Part shown: piece after piece, positions 50,382 through 60,370 of the stretch
How the letters are laid out: every line of letters begins with the position of its first letter
How positions within the stretch are numbered: the stretch's first letter is position 1
DNA from: Skeletonema tropicum
Taxonomy: Eukaryota; Bacillariophyta; Thalassiosirophyceae; Thalassiosirales; Thalassiosiraceae
Direction: 5' to 3'
Length of the DNA: 64,000 nucleotides
Assembly (NCBI GenBank): GCA_037178625.1
Contig: CM074133.1
Location: 3,720,001-3,784,000, forward strand
Made by a program: the position numbers and the translations under genes
The notes under the pieces: generated by a model
What the model was told of the DNA's origin: nothing
Seen by the model: only the letters and a program-made list of their open reading frames with translations
Database searches by the model: none

Positions 50382-50497
50382 CTGCCATCTCATTTTTATA
50401 GCATCTATCAAGATGTGTCATGACATGACACAAGATATTTCGAGCATGCAGGCGGCCTGAATTAGAACTTGCACTGGTAAAAACATCGACGTACATA

Positions 50498-50670
50498 ATG
50501 GACATTCCTCCTTTCTTCATCGGCATTGATTTTTGGATCACTTGTCCCTGTCCAATTGCGTTGCTGTATTACTATTATTTCTTGGGCGCATCTGGCCATC
50601 CAAGGGAATTCTATTGAAAAGCGAGCGGCCGAATTGCGTGATGAATTATTATTTAAACAAACGGAGTACA
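50498..50670 (+). pseudogene. Remnant of a membrane-anchored MYND gene, copy 9
   Basis: ATG 50498 gives MDIPPFFIGIDFWITCPCPI and a hydrophobic stretch as in copy 6, a stop after GHPREFY, then RAAELRDELLFKQTE in another frame, after which the inverted-duplication arm begins. The MYND finger is missing between anchor and linker, exactly as in copy 10, so copies 9 and 10 descend from one MYND-less ancestor. Confidence 0.75.
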
Positions 50671-50704
50671 AGCTTAAGCAACTGCTGCTGTGCTATCTAC
50701 TACG

Positions 50705-52438
50705 ATGAAGAACTACAATTCCTTCACGATAGTTCACGAGGATGACAGCCTGCCTCTCTTCCAAGGCAACAACACATCATCAACATCAACATCACTCCTC
50801 CTATCTCCGCTATCATCTAACAAACATCAAGCCGACTACAACCCAAATCCACAAGATCATCTCGCACCACCCTTCTCAGCCTGCAGCAACAATCGACCAT
50901 CCAGCCTGCTAGTCGGAACCTTCAATCTCATCGCCACAATCATCGGCGGAGGCGTCCTTTCTCTGCCCATCGCCTTTCAAAAATGCGGCATCTTCACAAC
51001 CACGCTCTTCATGCTCACGTCTGCGTACATGACGCACATGAGCTTGATATCGTTATGCTATGCTAGTCGACGATGCGGTGGTAGTAGCTACGGTGAGGTG
51101 GTGCGAAGTGCGTTTGGTGAACGGATGGAGGAGGGTGTGAGCTGGTTGCTTTTCATCTTTTTACTGTTTGTGATTGCTGCGTATATGGTCCTCATTCGTG
51201 ATATTTGGACACCGTTGGTTGGATTGGTCTTTGATGATGTTCATGGAGATCGAGTGCTGATGGGGATTATTGTCATGTTGTTGCCATTTCTGTTTCAGAG
51301 GTCGTTGCATGCGCTGCGATGGAATTGTTATATTGGCTTTGGAAGTATTTCGGTCTTGTGTGTTGCGCTTTGTCGCGGTGGCTTTCAGCGTTATTTGAAT
51401 GAGAATCAAGACAATCATGATGTTAGTGATGGAGGAGATGATACAACAACAACAACTACTACTACACTGGACATTGAATTCTTCAAAGTGCCAACAGTTC
51501 AAGATGTACTCTTCTCATTTCCAATCGTCATGTTAGCATTCCTATGTCACTTCAATATACTATCGATACAAAACACTCTCAACCGACCGACACGACAACG
51601 AATGAAGAATGTCACTGGAATGGCCATCCTAGCAAGCTGCTTATTAATGTACTTCTTTGGGCTGGGTGGGTACTTGTTGTACGGGTTCAACACACAGGGG
51701 AATGTATTGCTGAATATTCCCATTGCCAAGATTCCAAATGAGGATACGACAGAGTATTGGTTGTTCTTGCTTGGTAGGATTGGATGCGGGACGACTTTGA
51801 TGTTGGCCATGCCTTTGATGGCATTGCCATGTCGAGATGCTCTGCTCGAAGTGGTGGATGTATTGTTTCATCGTTCCCATCATCGATCCGATATGGACTC
51901 ATCATCAGTGGATGCAAGTAATGACACGTTCCTTTGGAGGATATTACACAAACTGAATCGTAATGAAACTATAGATGATGCTGCAATCACTACTGAGGAT
52001 GAGATTGATGCGATTGTGATGGACCAAGACACTGCTGCTACTAGAAGTACTCTAGAACGCAAATCACCTTTGATATCATCCATGTGTCCTGGAAGAACTT
52101 CCATCTTGATTCGCAAAGATGCAATCCAACGCGACTGGGTGTTTCGCAATTCATTGATACATTATGGCAGCACATCGATGATCGTGGTATGCTGTTACTG
52201 TTACATTGGCATTGGAGCAACCAAGGTGGAGGGAGTGGCCGAGATTTGGAGTCTGATTGGGTCGAGTTTGGCATTTCTTATTGCATTCATTCTTCCCTTT
52301 GGATGCTTCATTGTGATTGTGAGAATGGAGTCGAGGGGAGTGATAGGCATGATGGATGGATTAAGGCTTCGGTGGCTATGCTTGTTTTGTCCATTGTTGG
52401 TGCTGTTGTATGCACTTGGAATAGGTTTGCGAGTTTGA
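50705..52438 (+). CDS. Amino acid transporter, AAAP/SLC38-like, copy 2 (altered C-terminus)
   Basis: Nearly the same as copy 1 from MKNYNSFTIVHEDD through the helix before GCFIVI. There a 2-base insertion (GATTGTGAGAATG versus GATTGAGAATG in copy 1, at about 52315-52322) changes the frame, so the last about 45 residues become VRMESRGVIGMMDGLRLRWL and so on. The ancestral end (ENGVEGSDRHDGWIKASVAM) is still readable in the other frame down to 52443. The new tail is hydrophobic and may still insert in the membrane, so function cannot be excluded. Other differences include a 4-residue insertion CYIGIG and FGLGGYLLYGFN for FWLGGYLLYGSN. Confidence 0.82.
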   Translation: MKNYNSFTIVHEDDSLPLFQGNNTSSTSTSLLLSPLSSNKHQADYNPNPQDHLAPPFSACSNNRPSSLLVGTFNLIATIIGGGVLSLPIAFQKCGIFTTTLFMLTSAYMTHMSLISLCYASRRCGGSSYGEVVRSAFGERMEEGVSWLLFIFLLFVIAAYMVLIRDIWTPLVGLVFDDVHGDRVLMGIIVMLLPFLFQRSLHALRWNCYIGFGSISVLCVALCRGGFQRYLNENQDNHDVSDGGDDTTTTTTTTLDIEFFKVPTVQDVLFSFPIVMLAFLCHFNILSIQNTLNRPTRQRMKNVTGMAILASCLLMYFFGLGGYLLYGFNTQGNVLLNIPIAKIPNEDTTEYWLFLLGRIGCGTTLMLAMPLMALPCRDALLEVVDVLFHRSHHRSDMDSSSVDASNDTFLWRILHKLNRNETIDDAAITTEDEIDAIVMDQDTAATRSTLERKSPLISSMCPGRTSILIRKDAIQRDWVFRNSLIHYGSTSMIVVCCYCYIGIGATKVEGVAEIWSLIGSSLAFLIAFILPFGCFIVIVRMESRGVIGMMDGLRLRWLCLFCPLLVLLYALGIGLRV

Positions 52439-52959
52439 TGTAAAGATTCAGTAGTTGATTTGGGAAGCATCTTTGTGGGGCGATCAGTGAGGTTTCGGAA
52501 AGCTCTCGTCAGGCTCTATCGAATTTTAGCGATTGGGAGCAATATTTACGATAGGTTGAATCGACATCTTTGTCATTGAAGAGAACGACGTTCAGTGCAG
52601 CTCTCGTCAGGCTATAGATAGAATATATCGATTGGGAGTAATATTGGGCTGAACATACATCTCTTGTCATTGAAGAAGCTCCTACTCGCGGGTATCCCAG
52701 CTCTAGCGCTAGAGATAATGCCACGACCACGATTCGTGCGAGGTTCATGCTTGTGCTGTGGGTGCTTTTCGTGGAATGTCTTGCGCAGAAGGATGGGGCT
52801 TTAGCGTTACAATTACAACAAACTTATCAGATTGACTTAGATGAGTTCGATACATAACACATCATAATAATTTATAGAAGTCGAGTGTTATGTGCTGGGA
52901 TAAGGAACTTCATTTTTAGATGTCAGAATTCAATTGTTAGGTTTAACCTATGTCTTCGT

Positions 52960-53130
52960 CAAATCAAGCAGTCAATCTCAAACGGTTCAATTAATCAAAT
53001 CCAAGCCAGTCAAAGTTAAGTTAGTTCTGCCAAGTCAGTCAAAATCAAGTGAGTCAAAGCCAAGTCAAGCCAATCAAGTCGAGCCGAGCCAATCAAAGTC
53101 AAGTGAATCAAAGTAAGTCAAGCCAACTAT
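52960..53130. repeat. AGTCAAAGCCAAGTCAAGCC minisatellite 3' of paralog 2
   Basis: Same degenerate repeat as at 42425-42600, inverted with the arm, ending 20 bp from the stop codon of the Cys-rich gene. Confidence 0.85.
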
Positions 53131-53149
53131 GTCCTTTCCAAGTAGAATA

Positions 53150-53674
53150 TTACGAGCAGATTTCCTTAATTTCCCACTTGCAACGAGCGGAATCAATATG
53201 GTGCCTGCAGTATGAGATATTTACCCTGCAATTCGTTACGTCTCTGCCTACCCAACGTGATCTTCTTGTATCGAGTTGACCACCGCATGCCAAAAGGCTC
53301 TCATTTTCGGAATATGCGGTGTAGCTATGCCGCTTGCAGCCAGGGTGACATGCGGATCCGACTGTCTTAACCCCCTTATTGTGAGGTTTAAACATGTCCC
53401 AACCAATTTGGAAATCTCCACGTGAATGAACCTGAAGACGAGGAGGTTGAGTACTGGGACAGTCCCTCCGGCATTTTGCGTAACAACGGTTAAGACACCT
53501 TTTGCTGCTTTGCTTTGGGGTGGGTTTGGGTCGTAAGCTTCGTTGAACAGCATCAGCATCGGTATCGGTATCTGCCATTGTATCCGTGCCGAGTTTGCTT
53601 CCGTTGACATGATCAGACCCATGAAAGAGCACAGCCATGACTGCGAAGGGGACTGAGTAGAAGTAGAACTTCAT
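53150..53674 (-). CDS. Small secreted Cys-rich protein, paralog 2
   Basis: 174 residues: signal peptide (MKFYFYSVPFAVMAVLFHGS), Asp/Thr-rich propeptide-like stretch (DTDTDADAVQRSLRP), then CLNRCYAKCRRDC, GVKTVGSACHPGCKRHSYTA, LACGGQLDTRR, DCRVNISYCRHH and CKWEIKEIC. 'RSLRP' follows the acidic stretch in paralogs 2 and 3 ('RSLLT' in 1), a possible processing site. Intact. Confidence 0.72.
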   Translation of the reverse strand: MKFYFYSVPFAVMAVLFHGSDHVNGSKLGTDTMADTDTDADAVQRSLRPKPTPKQSSKRCLNRCYAKCRRDCPSTQPPRLQVHSRGDFQIGWDMFKPHNKGVKTVGSACHPGCKRHSYTAYSENESLLACGGQLDTRRSRWVGRDVTNCRVNISYCRHHIDSARCKWEIKEICS

Positions 53675-53726
53675 GTTGTTGTAATTGTAATCGTTGTTGA
53701 GGGATTGTTTTGTATTTGAATTTGTA

Positions 53727-54040
53727 TTGATATTGCGTTGTCTTGTCTTGTATTTTCCTGTTATGAGAGCATACTGTGTTGCATTGAACGCTCTTGCTCT
53801 CCTCTCGCTTTGTGGGATTGTAACTAGCGAAGCCTGGTGTTCTTGCTTGGGACTTGGGATTGGGATTGGGACTGGGACTAAAAGTTGTGGTTTTGTATTG
53901 ATATTGCGTTAACTTGTTGTTGTATTATTTTTCTTTTATTTAATAAAACTTTTATGAGGGCATACTGTGTTGCACGAATGCTCCTGCTCCCCTGTGTGGG
54001 AATAGCCAAGCCTGCTGCTGCTGTTCTTGCTTGACTCTTA
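53727..54040. repeat. Duplicated promoter region of the Cys-rich gene (two copies)
   Basis: 53727-53870 is the upstream region of paralog 2 (TTGATATTGCGTTGTCTTGT...GAGAGCATACTGTGTTGC...GGGATTGTAACTAGCGAAGC). 53896-54040 repeats it in diverged form, followed by no peptide gene. It is probably the remaining promoter of a fourth, lost copy. Confidence 0.65.
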
Positions 54041-54384
54041 CAGCAACAGGTACAGGTACAGGTACAACATATTAGATAGCGGTCGCTGGGGGTCAGCCGG
54101 ATCAGCCGGAAAGCAGCATGAAGAGAGAAAGAATTGACAGGAACACGGTAGAGATCGGTTTTGATAGCAAAACTATGCTGCTTCTGCTTCTTATGGTTAT
54201 GGGTCCAGCGCCAGCGCTGGATATTATCTTGGATTTGGATGCCACGAGCCGAGCGTCTTGGTTGCCTGGTACTGGTACTGGTACTTTTCGTGAATGTTAT
54301 GTGCAGAGGGATGGGGCGTTAGTGTTAGTATTACAACGGTCTTATCAGAATACTTAGATGGGATCGAAATATCAGACAGCATGA
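54041..54384. other. Left half of a third Cys-rich gene neighbourhood
   Basis: 54225-54384 matches 52690-52865 (TTTTCGTG-AATGT...GCAGA-GGATGGGG-TTAG...TTATCAGA). The matching continuation (TTTATAGAAGTCG-GTG in 52875) is found on the other side of the mariner element at 60074. (GGTACA)n and (CTGGTA)n short runs at 54047 and 54268. Confidence 0.6.
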
Positions 54385-54386
54385 TA

Positions 54387-54550
54387 CTACATTTTCCGTA
54401 ACAACTGTTTTTGTCAATCGGTACAGCATTTGTGACGCCCTGTGCAGCATTTATGCCGTCATTTTTGTCAAAATGACAATCCTACGTAGGAATAGTAGAA
54501 GCCCCGTAGAAACTCAACTCGTGCCACCACAACATCAAAAAGTAACCACC
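54387..54550 (+). repeat. Left TIR of the mariner-type element
   Basis: 164 bp, inverted at 59908-60071. Very high identity of two TIRs, against a transposase already carrying stops, suggests the element was mobilised recently, possibly in trans. Confidence 0.88.
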
Positions 54551-54682
54551 TGAACTAGGGCGAAGACACCACCACGTTCTAGTTCGAAGGAGGCCGCCCC
54601 ACTCAAGAGCAGGCAAAAGGATCGTCGCCTTGCAGGGGGATCCAATGGTATGCGGTATCATTGAGGTAGCGAGCCGCCGCCG

Positions 54683-56790
54683 TTGCCTAGTGCTATCAAA
54701 ACTAATAAATCATCAAAGGACAATGAAATTTTGTCGATATCGTCGTCTTCACCCACTAAGCCTTCATCTACTAAGCCTTCATACTATTCGTCCGACGATT
54801 CCTCTGGGCCCAAACTCAATGGAAAGCCAATGGTTTGCTCAAAAGAAGGTAGAAGGATGCTGCGGGCTATGCGAGAACGAGAAGGAGCCGACTTAGAGTC
54901 CGCTTCAGATGAGACCCCAAAGGATATATTTCATGACACAACTACACCTACACCAAAAACATCTGATCCTCCGCCTAATGTCATTACGGTACCATCTTCC
55001 GCCGCCAACGAGAATATTAGTCACCTATCTCCGGTGCTACAGGCTGCTATTGGGAAGAGGCTTGGGACAAAGGTAGGCGATTCAACTTCGACGCAAGACA
55101 AAGCTATGCTCATAAATGAAATGAACAAAGTTATTGGGAACAAAGCATCACTTGTGAAAGCTGCAGAAGCGTGCGACTCTTCAGGAAGGCTGAAAAAATT
55201 GCGCTCACGACAATTCCCGAGAAAAAAATTGCAGCTAGGACGAACAAGTCAAGAGTGTCTTCGGTCATGGCGGATGCATGGAGTTTCCTCTCGGAACTTC
55301 TTCAATACAACGACGACAACCTCAACATACGTGTCAAGAAAGAAATTAGCGCCTTCATTGGGATTCTAGAAGCAGCGCATAGATACTGCAAGGCAGAGGC
55401 AGAGAATGTGAGTGAGTCGAATGGTGACAAGATTGGGAAGAGCATAAAGCTCTCATCTCAAAAGATGAGAAGAGAGTATTGTTTGGACGGAGGAAAGAAG
55501 TACGACAGAGACTGCCCTAAATGCGGCCATGACTCGTGTGACAAGGAACCTGATTGTGACGAAAATAAGAAGAAGAACATCGCAAACACGAAGAAATTCG
55601 TCGCGGATAGAAAGCATTTGGATGAATATCAATCTGGGGATCGTGTCGATGCTCTTGTTGATAGCAATGGCAAAGCAGTCAACAAAGTCACCAATCCGGT
55701 GCGCAACAAACAGTTGATCCACTGCCATTGTTCGCAAAATTACGCTTCTTCAGCCTACGGGGGTCAAGAGTGCCGTTTTGGTTGTAAAATTGATGGCAAG
55801 CAGTATCCACTTGGAGAGTGCCCAGCTTGCAAATGTAGTTGTCAATTTGTTTTTGATGACATCAACCATGATGAGATCATGCGCTACTATGAGATGCAGA
55901 AACTCAGGTCTGACACCAAGGATGACGAAAGGGCTGCAGCGAATAAGTTTTTGGATCAGGCTGCTGCGTTTGGAAAGACTCATCGAGATCATGTTGCGGC
56001 GTCTCTCAATGCTTTGAAAGAAAATGGAGAAATTGAGTTGGTAACAGACGAAGTTGATGCCATAGCAACTAGAGCGGGGCAAAACAGCCAGGCTCATTAT
56101 ATTGTGCACAATCCTCCGCCTCAGAATGCTCAAAACTTCTTTCAAACGGTTGTCACCCAAGCAGATAATCCACGCGGCCCTGCTTATTCCAATGTTACTA
56201 ATACTAACATGCGCAACCACGGTGGTGGTGGTCCTCGAGCAGCAACCGCACGCGCTAGGAACACTCGTCTAGAAGGCGCTGACTCGCAAAATCGGACAGG
56301 TGCAGGTGGCATCACGACCGTCCATTCCAGTTCTGATCACATGATGCAATCGTTGCAGCAGCAGACTACGCCTATGCAGTATAGCGTGGGGTTATCCGGT
56401 AGTCACATGAATGAGGTTTTGAATCCTCATTTCTATGCGTCAAACCATTCTTTTGATAGTGGCATCTCATTCGCACGAAGCAGTTTCAACCAGCACTCTG
56501 AACCTGGACAATTCAAAACACCAGAGGATGATGTATCATCTCCTGAGCACGTAAAAGATACTCGTGAATGTGTACAAACTTACGCTTTTGAATTGGATGG
56601 TGGTAGCGACCCTGATGAATTTCATGCAGCCGTAGGTGCTGCAGAAGCACTGACCACCAAGCCCTACAATCCGAACATGACCAGCTTTGCCAAACTCGCG
56701 CACAACAAGCGCAAAGCCGGAGAGATGACTTCTACAGATGTAGCAAAACACATTACCAACGTTCATAAAGCAATGCAAAAGAAGAAGTAG
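54683..56790 (+). CDS. Cys-rich ORF of the mariner-type element, in two overlapping frames
   Basis: First frame to 55369 (Ser/Thr/Pro-rich, then AMLINEMNKVIGNKASLVKA); second frame from about 55171 to 56790. They overlap by about 200 bp. The protein sense moves from the first to the second around 55175-55200, at CTG AAA AAA TTG, where a -1 slip gives EKIALTTIPEKKIAARTNKS. The second frame has Cys/His clusters CPKCGHDSCDKEPDC and HCHCSQNYASSAYGGQECRF-GC ... CPACKCSCQF (about residues 110-230), probably zinc binding, then a Gln/Asn/Gly-rich region and basic end (HKAMQKKK). Family unknown. Whether the shift is programmed or a mutation cannot be decided. No convincing ATG begins the first frame; 54683 is a TTG. 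Confidence 0.5.
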
Positions 56791-56860
56791 CATTCATTCA
56801 TTGCAGTAGTTTTTATAAACTTAGTTCATATATTTTTACACATTTCGATTGATCATCTCC

Positions 56861-57970
56861 TTAGTTATCTAGGAAACCAACATGCAAAAAGTATCTTCTG
56901 AAGGATTCCAAACTACCAATGATGAGATTTATTCTATTTTCCAACGCATTCACATCCTCCATCTTTTCATCATTCATTTCAAGATAGGTATGAATGGTAT
57001 TGAACACATACTCAATAGCTCCATCACAACTCCAATAAGGCGCCCTGAACACTATCCGGTGCCCAGCTTCTTTTATTAGTTCTAGAACAATGAAGTGCCT
57101 GTGGATGTTGAGATTGTCCATAGTAAAGAGGAAACTCCGGCCAGGGTAGTTATGATTGAGAAATTGGATCAATTCACTCATGAAGGTGTAGAATCGGAAT
57201 AGATCAGTCCCTCCTGCAGAGTACTGCCGATGGAATGATACAGGATTGTTCGTGTCTCCAGATATTGCCATAATTAAATTGGTTCCGGGATCTCCCTTTT
57301 TGTAGCTTCCTCTTAAATTGCATCGGAACTCTCAGGCCACCTTTCCGTAAGAGCGGTCCGTCGACTCCAGTTTGAAGCGAGCCTCATCAATGTCAATGAT
57401 ATTGGCGGTAGTTTCTCCCGCAATTCCAAGGGGAAAAGGACGTTCCCAATACATTTTCCGCTTGAGTAGATTTTTAGGCGTGTAGGCCTCTTGCGATGTT
57501 GATGACGCAGCTTTTCTCGAGAGACCAAGTCGATTCTCTGCCCGACTGATCTGTGAATCAGAGTATGGTTCAATGTTTGGAAATCTGTTGTGTAAATAGG
57601 CTTTCACTTCATACAATCTAGCATCAGGCCGGATAACACGATATGAGGCAAGTTGGACGAGGACCTCCCCGTCAATCTCCCTCGTAGCCACCTTATTCCC
57701 AGTAGCATCTTTCCTAGCAGAACATGCTGTCTCAGCCACCTTCTGCAAGTCTGCAGAGAAGGGAACTTATATATTTTGTTCCTGTAGGCGCCTCACATCT
57801 GGTGTCTTGACGGATGCAATTCCGTTCCCCCACACCATCAACTCAATGACCATCTCACGCACTTCTTTTGGGTAGGCATTCCCACCACGACTAGCATGTT
57901 TATGATCCTCTACTCTTGAACCCCTCATCCCTTTGAGGATGGCTGCGATCCTATCGCCGTCGCCGGACAT
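56861..57970 (-). pseudogene. IS630/Tc1-mariner-type DDE transposase with two in-frame stops
   Basis: One reading frame of 370 codons from ATG 57970 (MSGDGDRIAAILKGMRG) to 56861, interrupted by TAA (57767-57769) and TGA (57332-57334) without any frame change. Features: helix-turn-helix region (YPKEVREMVIELMVWGNGIA and LYEVKAYLHNRFPNIEPYSD), first catalytic Asp in NIIDIDEARFKLES, second in FLFTMDNLNIHRH, Glu in CDGAIEYVFNTIH, with 35 residues between the last two. The TGA could come from CGA (Arg) by one transition. The protein would cut and paste the element at TA sites; this copy should be inactive unless stops are read through. Confidence 0.8.
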
Positions 57971-58162
57971 GGTGACAAGACGGCAATCAATACGTATCCG
58001 AAGACGTGAAAATATTTATGTAGCGTGTTGCGTAATATGCAATCGACAAGATGGTAGCAATGACAGTGGCAGACTGCGACTATTACGACCAAGTGAGCAC
58101 AGTGAGAGAGGTCTCCTATTAACACTGAAGCTTATTCAACAACATGGATCTAAATAATGAGA

Positions 58163-58290
58163 GGAGCTAAGTCGTTCGTTCTGTCGTTCTGTCGGTCGTT
58201 CGTTCTGTCGTTCTGTCGGTCGTTCGTTCTGTCGTTCTGTCGGTCGTTCGTTCTGTCGTTCTGTCGGTCGGTCGGTCGGTCGTTCTGTCG
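58163..58290. repeat. 24-bp minisatellite (GTTCGTTCTGTCGTTCTGTC-GGTC)n
   Basis: About five tandem units, ending in GGTCGGTCGGTCG. It produces long but meaningless open frames on both strands. Confidence 0.92.
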
Positions 58291-58324
58291 TTCTGTCCGG
58301 GCCCTTTGGCGTGTCCTTTGGCCT

Positions 58325-58615
58325 TCACGGGCATTTTCGATCGACTCTTTCTTTGATTGGCTTGATTTGACCCCTTGCCCCCCCCCCCGTTTTTAGAGTT
58401 TTCGATTGACTCTTTCTTTGATTGCCTTAGATTTGAATGTTCAGGGGGGGACACCCCCCCTTGCCCCCCCGTGTTTAGAATTTTCGATTGACTCTTTCTT
58501 TGATTGGCTTAGATTTGATTGTTCAGGGGGGACACCCCCCCTTGCCCCCCCGTGTTTAGAATTTTCGATTGACTCTTTCTTTGATTGGCTTAGATTTGAT
58601 TGTTCAGGGGGGGAC
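58325..58615. repeat. About 80-bp tandem repeat with G/C-run hairpins
   Basis: TTTTCGATTGACTCTTTCTT-TGATTGGCTTAGATTTGATTG followed by CAGGGGGGGACACCCCCCCTTG occurs at about 58398, 58481 and 58562, with a partial copy at 58335. Each unit has a G7/C7 palindrome. The copies are nearly identical, so the array is young. Confidence 0.85.
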
Positions 58616-58630
58616 ACACGGAAGAGGCAA

Positions 58631-58846
58631 ATGGACCTACTCGGATTCGGTGAATGGAAGAGAGGAAAGAAGTGTGGTCAGTTTGAAAACATTTATATTG
58701 TCAGGGTCGAGGTCAGCGAGCAAGTCTACTACGAGAACGATGAAGTCAAATCGGACTCAAACGTGAAGCGTGAAGCACTGGATGCAGACACCGATAATGA
58801 AGATGCCCCACCGAGCAAGCGCCGTAACATTTGCGTTACTAGGTAA
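58631..58846 (+). CDS. Short hypothetical protein with basic C-terminus
   Basis: 71 codons from ATG 58631 (MDLLGFGEWKRGKKCGQFEN), with an Asp/Glu-rich part and PPSKRRNICVTR. It reads more like protein than its surroundings, but upstream it is only tandem repeat. Could be the exon of a larger gene (GTAAG follows at 58842) or spurious. Confidence 0.25.
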   Translation: MDLLGFGEWKRGKKCGQFENIYIVRVEVSEQVYYENDEVKSDSNVKREALDADTDNEDAPPSKRRNICVTR

Positions 58847-58994
58847 GAAGATGAGGCAGAAAGGAAGAATGTGTTTTAAGTAATTCGGATTCAATGTGGA
58901 TTCACAGAAAGAGAAAGTGAAGAATTATAAATCCCAAAAAAGGGCGCTCACCAATCATTGATTGGCAGTCTTTATTTATTTTAGTTTTTTAATA

Positions 58995-59387
58995 TTAGGC
59001 ACGCTCTCCCCTTATACGACGAGCCAGCTGCATATCCTTTGGCATGATGGTCACACGCTTTGCATGTATTGCACACAAGTTTGTGTCCTCAAAGAGGCCA
59101 ATGAGATAAGCCTCACTCGCCTCCTGCAATGCCAAAATGGCTGTGGACTGGAACCTGAGGTCTGATTTCATGTCCTGTGCAATCTCCCTGACCAATCTCT
59201 GGAAGGGTGCTTTTCGGAGAAGAAGATCAGTGGACTTTTGGTAACGACGGATCTCACTCTCACGGAGAGCAACTGTTCCCGGACGGTAACGGTGAGGTTT
59301 TCTGACCCCTGCGGCTGTAGGAGCAGATTTACGTGCGGCCTTTGTGGTGAGTTGTTGCACAGAGTTCTGGGGTCGATCTTGAAACCC
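58995..59387 (-). pseudogene. Histone H3-like core without N-terminal tail, inside the mariner-type element
   Basis: The frame reads [40 protein letters not shown] and continues through the complete histone fold to ARRIRGERA, so the core is close to canonical H3. The first about 19 residues (the K4/K9/K14 tail) are absent: upstream in frame there is no ATG before the TGA at 59388-59390, only a GTG at 59360. A two-residue insertion (RESEIRRY versus REIRRY) sits before the alpha-N helix. A separate frame of about 60 codons (GFLLNVGESGDVIDVRSESL) runs up to the join, out of phase; it may be an exon or an unrelated fusion partner. Either a captured, 5'-truncated host H3 or a divergent variant with unseen first exon. 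Confidence 0.7.
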
Positions 59388-59396
59388 TCAACAATA

Positions 59397-59907
59397 TCAG
59401 AAATGAACATGATACTCTTACATTGTACAACAAGGCTCTCACTTCTAACATCAATTACATCACCACTTTCACCAACATTAAGAAGGAATCCGAGAGTGGG
59501 TACTAACTCTGCCAAATCATACTAACAGTCCTGTAGAATATTATTTCACCAAATGATTTACGTCTCGCTCTAATTTCTTCCTACCTGTCTTCAATCGTTT
59601 CCACACGTTCACATTAAACCTCTTCATAGATAATCCCTCTCACATAAATCAATATTCTCCCAACCGTTTCTCAGTTATCACTACACAGCATTCGTAGAAG
59701 GCAATGTACAACCTTTATTACATAATTATTAAAGTGTTACATAACGTACTATTTGAATACTCCTATGTATATAAGTAGACACAATCAATATCGTAGTAGA
59801 TAGCCGGTGCCTCCTCTCTTATTTAGAAAACCCGCGCAGCGGCTAGACGAGCGTCAGCGAGGCTAGTGAACGTAAATAGCAGGATAGGTGACTATCTCTT
59901 GTGTCAT
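59397..59907. other. Non-coding right end of the mariner-type element
   Basis: 511 bp between the H3-like frame and the right TIR. Apart from the out-of-phase frame running to about 59525, no gene or repeat is recognised. Confidence 0.45.
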
Positions 59908-60071
59908 GGTGGTTACTTTTTGATGTTGTGGTGGCACGAGTTGAGTTTCTACGGGGCTTCTACTATTCCTACGTAGGATTGTCATTTTGACAAAAATGAC
60001 GGCATAAATGCTGCACAGGGCGTCACAAATGCTGTACCGATTGACAAAAACAGTTGTTACGGAAAATGTAG
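59908..60071 (-). repeat. Right TIR of the mariner-type element
   Basis: Inverted copy of 54387-54550; followed by TA and by ATTGATAGAAGTCGTGTG, which continues the interrupted host flank (compare ATTTATAGAAGTCGAGTG at 52872). Confidence 0.88.
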
Positions 60072-60224
60072 TAATTGATAGAAGTCGTGTGGTGACGTGT
60101 TGTGCTGCTACGGAATTATATACCTTCAGATGGCAGAATTCAACGTTACCGTTACACGTTACTGTTTACTGTGTTAGGTTTTACTTTTACTTCTACCTTT
60201 TATATCTTTGTCAAATCAAACAGT

Positions 60225-60370
60225 CAAACTCAAACGGTTCGACCAAAGCCAAGCTAAGCCAGTCAAAGTCAAAGTCAATTGAAGTCAGGTCAAGCCAAGC
60301 CAAGCCAAGCCAATCACAATCAAAGTCAAAGTCGAAGTCAACTCAAACAAAGCAAGTGAAGGTCAAGCCA
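60225..60370. repeat. AGTCAAAGCCAAGCTAAGCC minisatellite 3' of paralog 3
   Basis: Third occurrence of the gene-linked minisatellite, overlapping the last few codons and stop of the Cys-rich paralog at 60363. Confidence 0.85.

Larger units (their letters stand above)
50668..53880 (-). repeat. Right arm of large inverted duplication
   Basis: Inverted counterpart of 41715-44798: transporter copy 2 (50705-52438), spacer with minisatellite, Cys-rich peptide paralog 2 (53150-53674) and its promoter. The centre between the arms is about 5.9 kb and includes MYND copy 8 with its gypsy insert and the copy 9 remnant. Confidence 0.85.
54387..60071. mobile_element. Tc1/mariner-type DNA transposon with 164-bp TIRs and cargo
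   Basis: TIRs at 54387-54550 and 59908-60071 are, as far as I can read them, identical (CTACATTTTCCGTAACAACT ... AAAAGTAACCACC). Each is flanked outside by TA (54385-54386, 60072-60073), the target duplication of the Tc1/mariner/IS630 group. The outer sequences are contiguous in the paralogous locus near 52870. Inside: a Cys-rich ORF (+), a DDE transposase (-), minisatellites and a histone H3-like frame (-). At 5.7 kb it is long for the group. Each TIR contains the palindrome GTCATTTTTGTCAAAATGAC and CCTACGTAGG. Confidence 0.85.

Noticed and set aside
50341..50390. tRNA gene
   Set aside because: TGGCTCAGTGGTA matches a D-arm/A box, but no T-arm (GGTTCRANNCC) or acceptor stem follows, and the sequence is half of a palindrome.
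58157..58454. Open frames on both strands at the GTTCGTTCTGTCG minisatellite
   Set aside because: Peptides are pure translations of a 24-bp tandem repeat (RSFVLSFC, TTDRTTER) on both strands.
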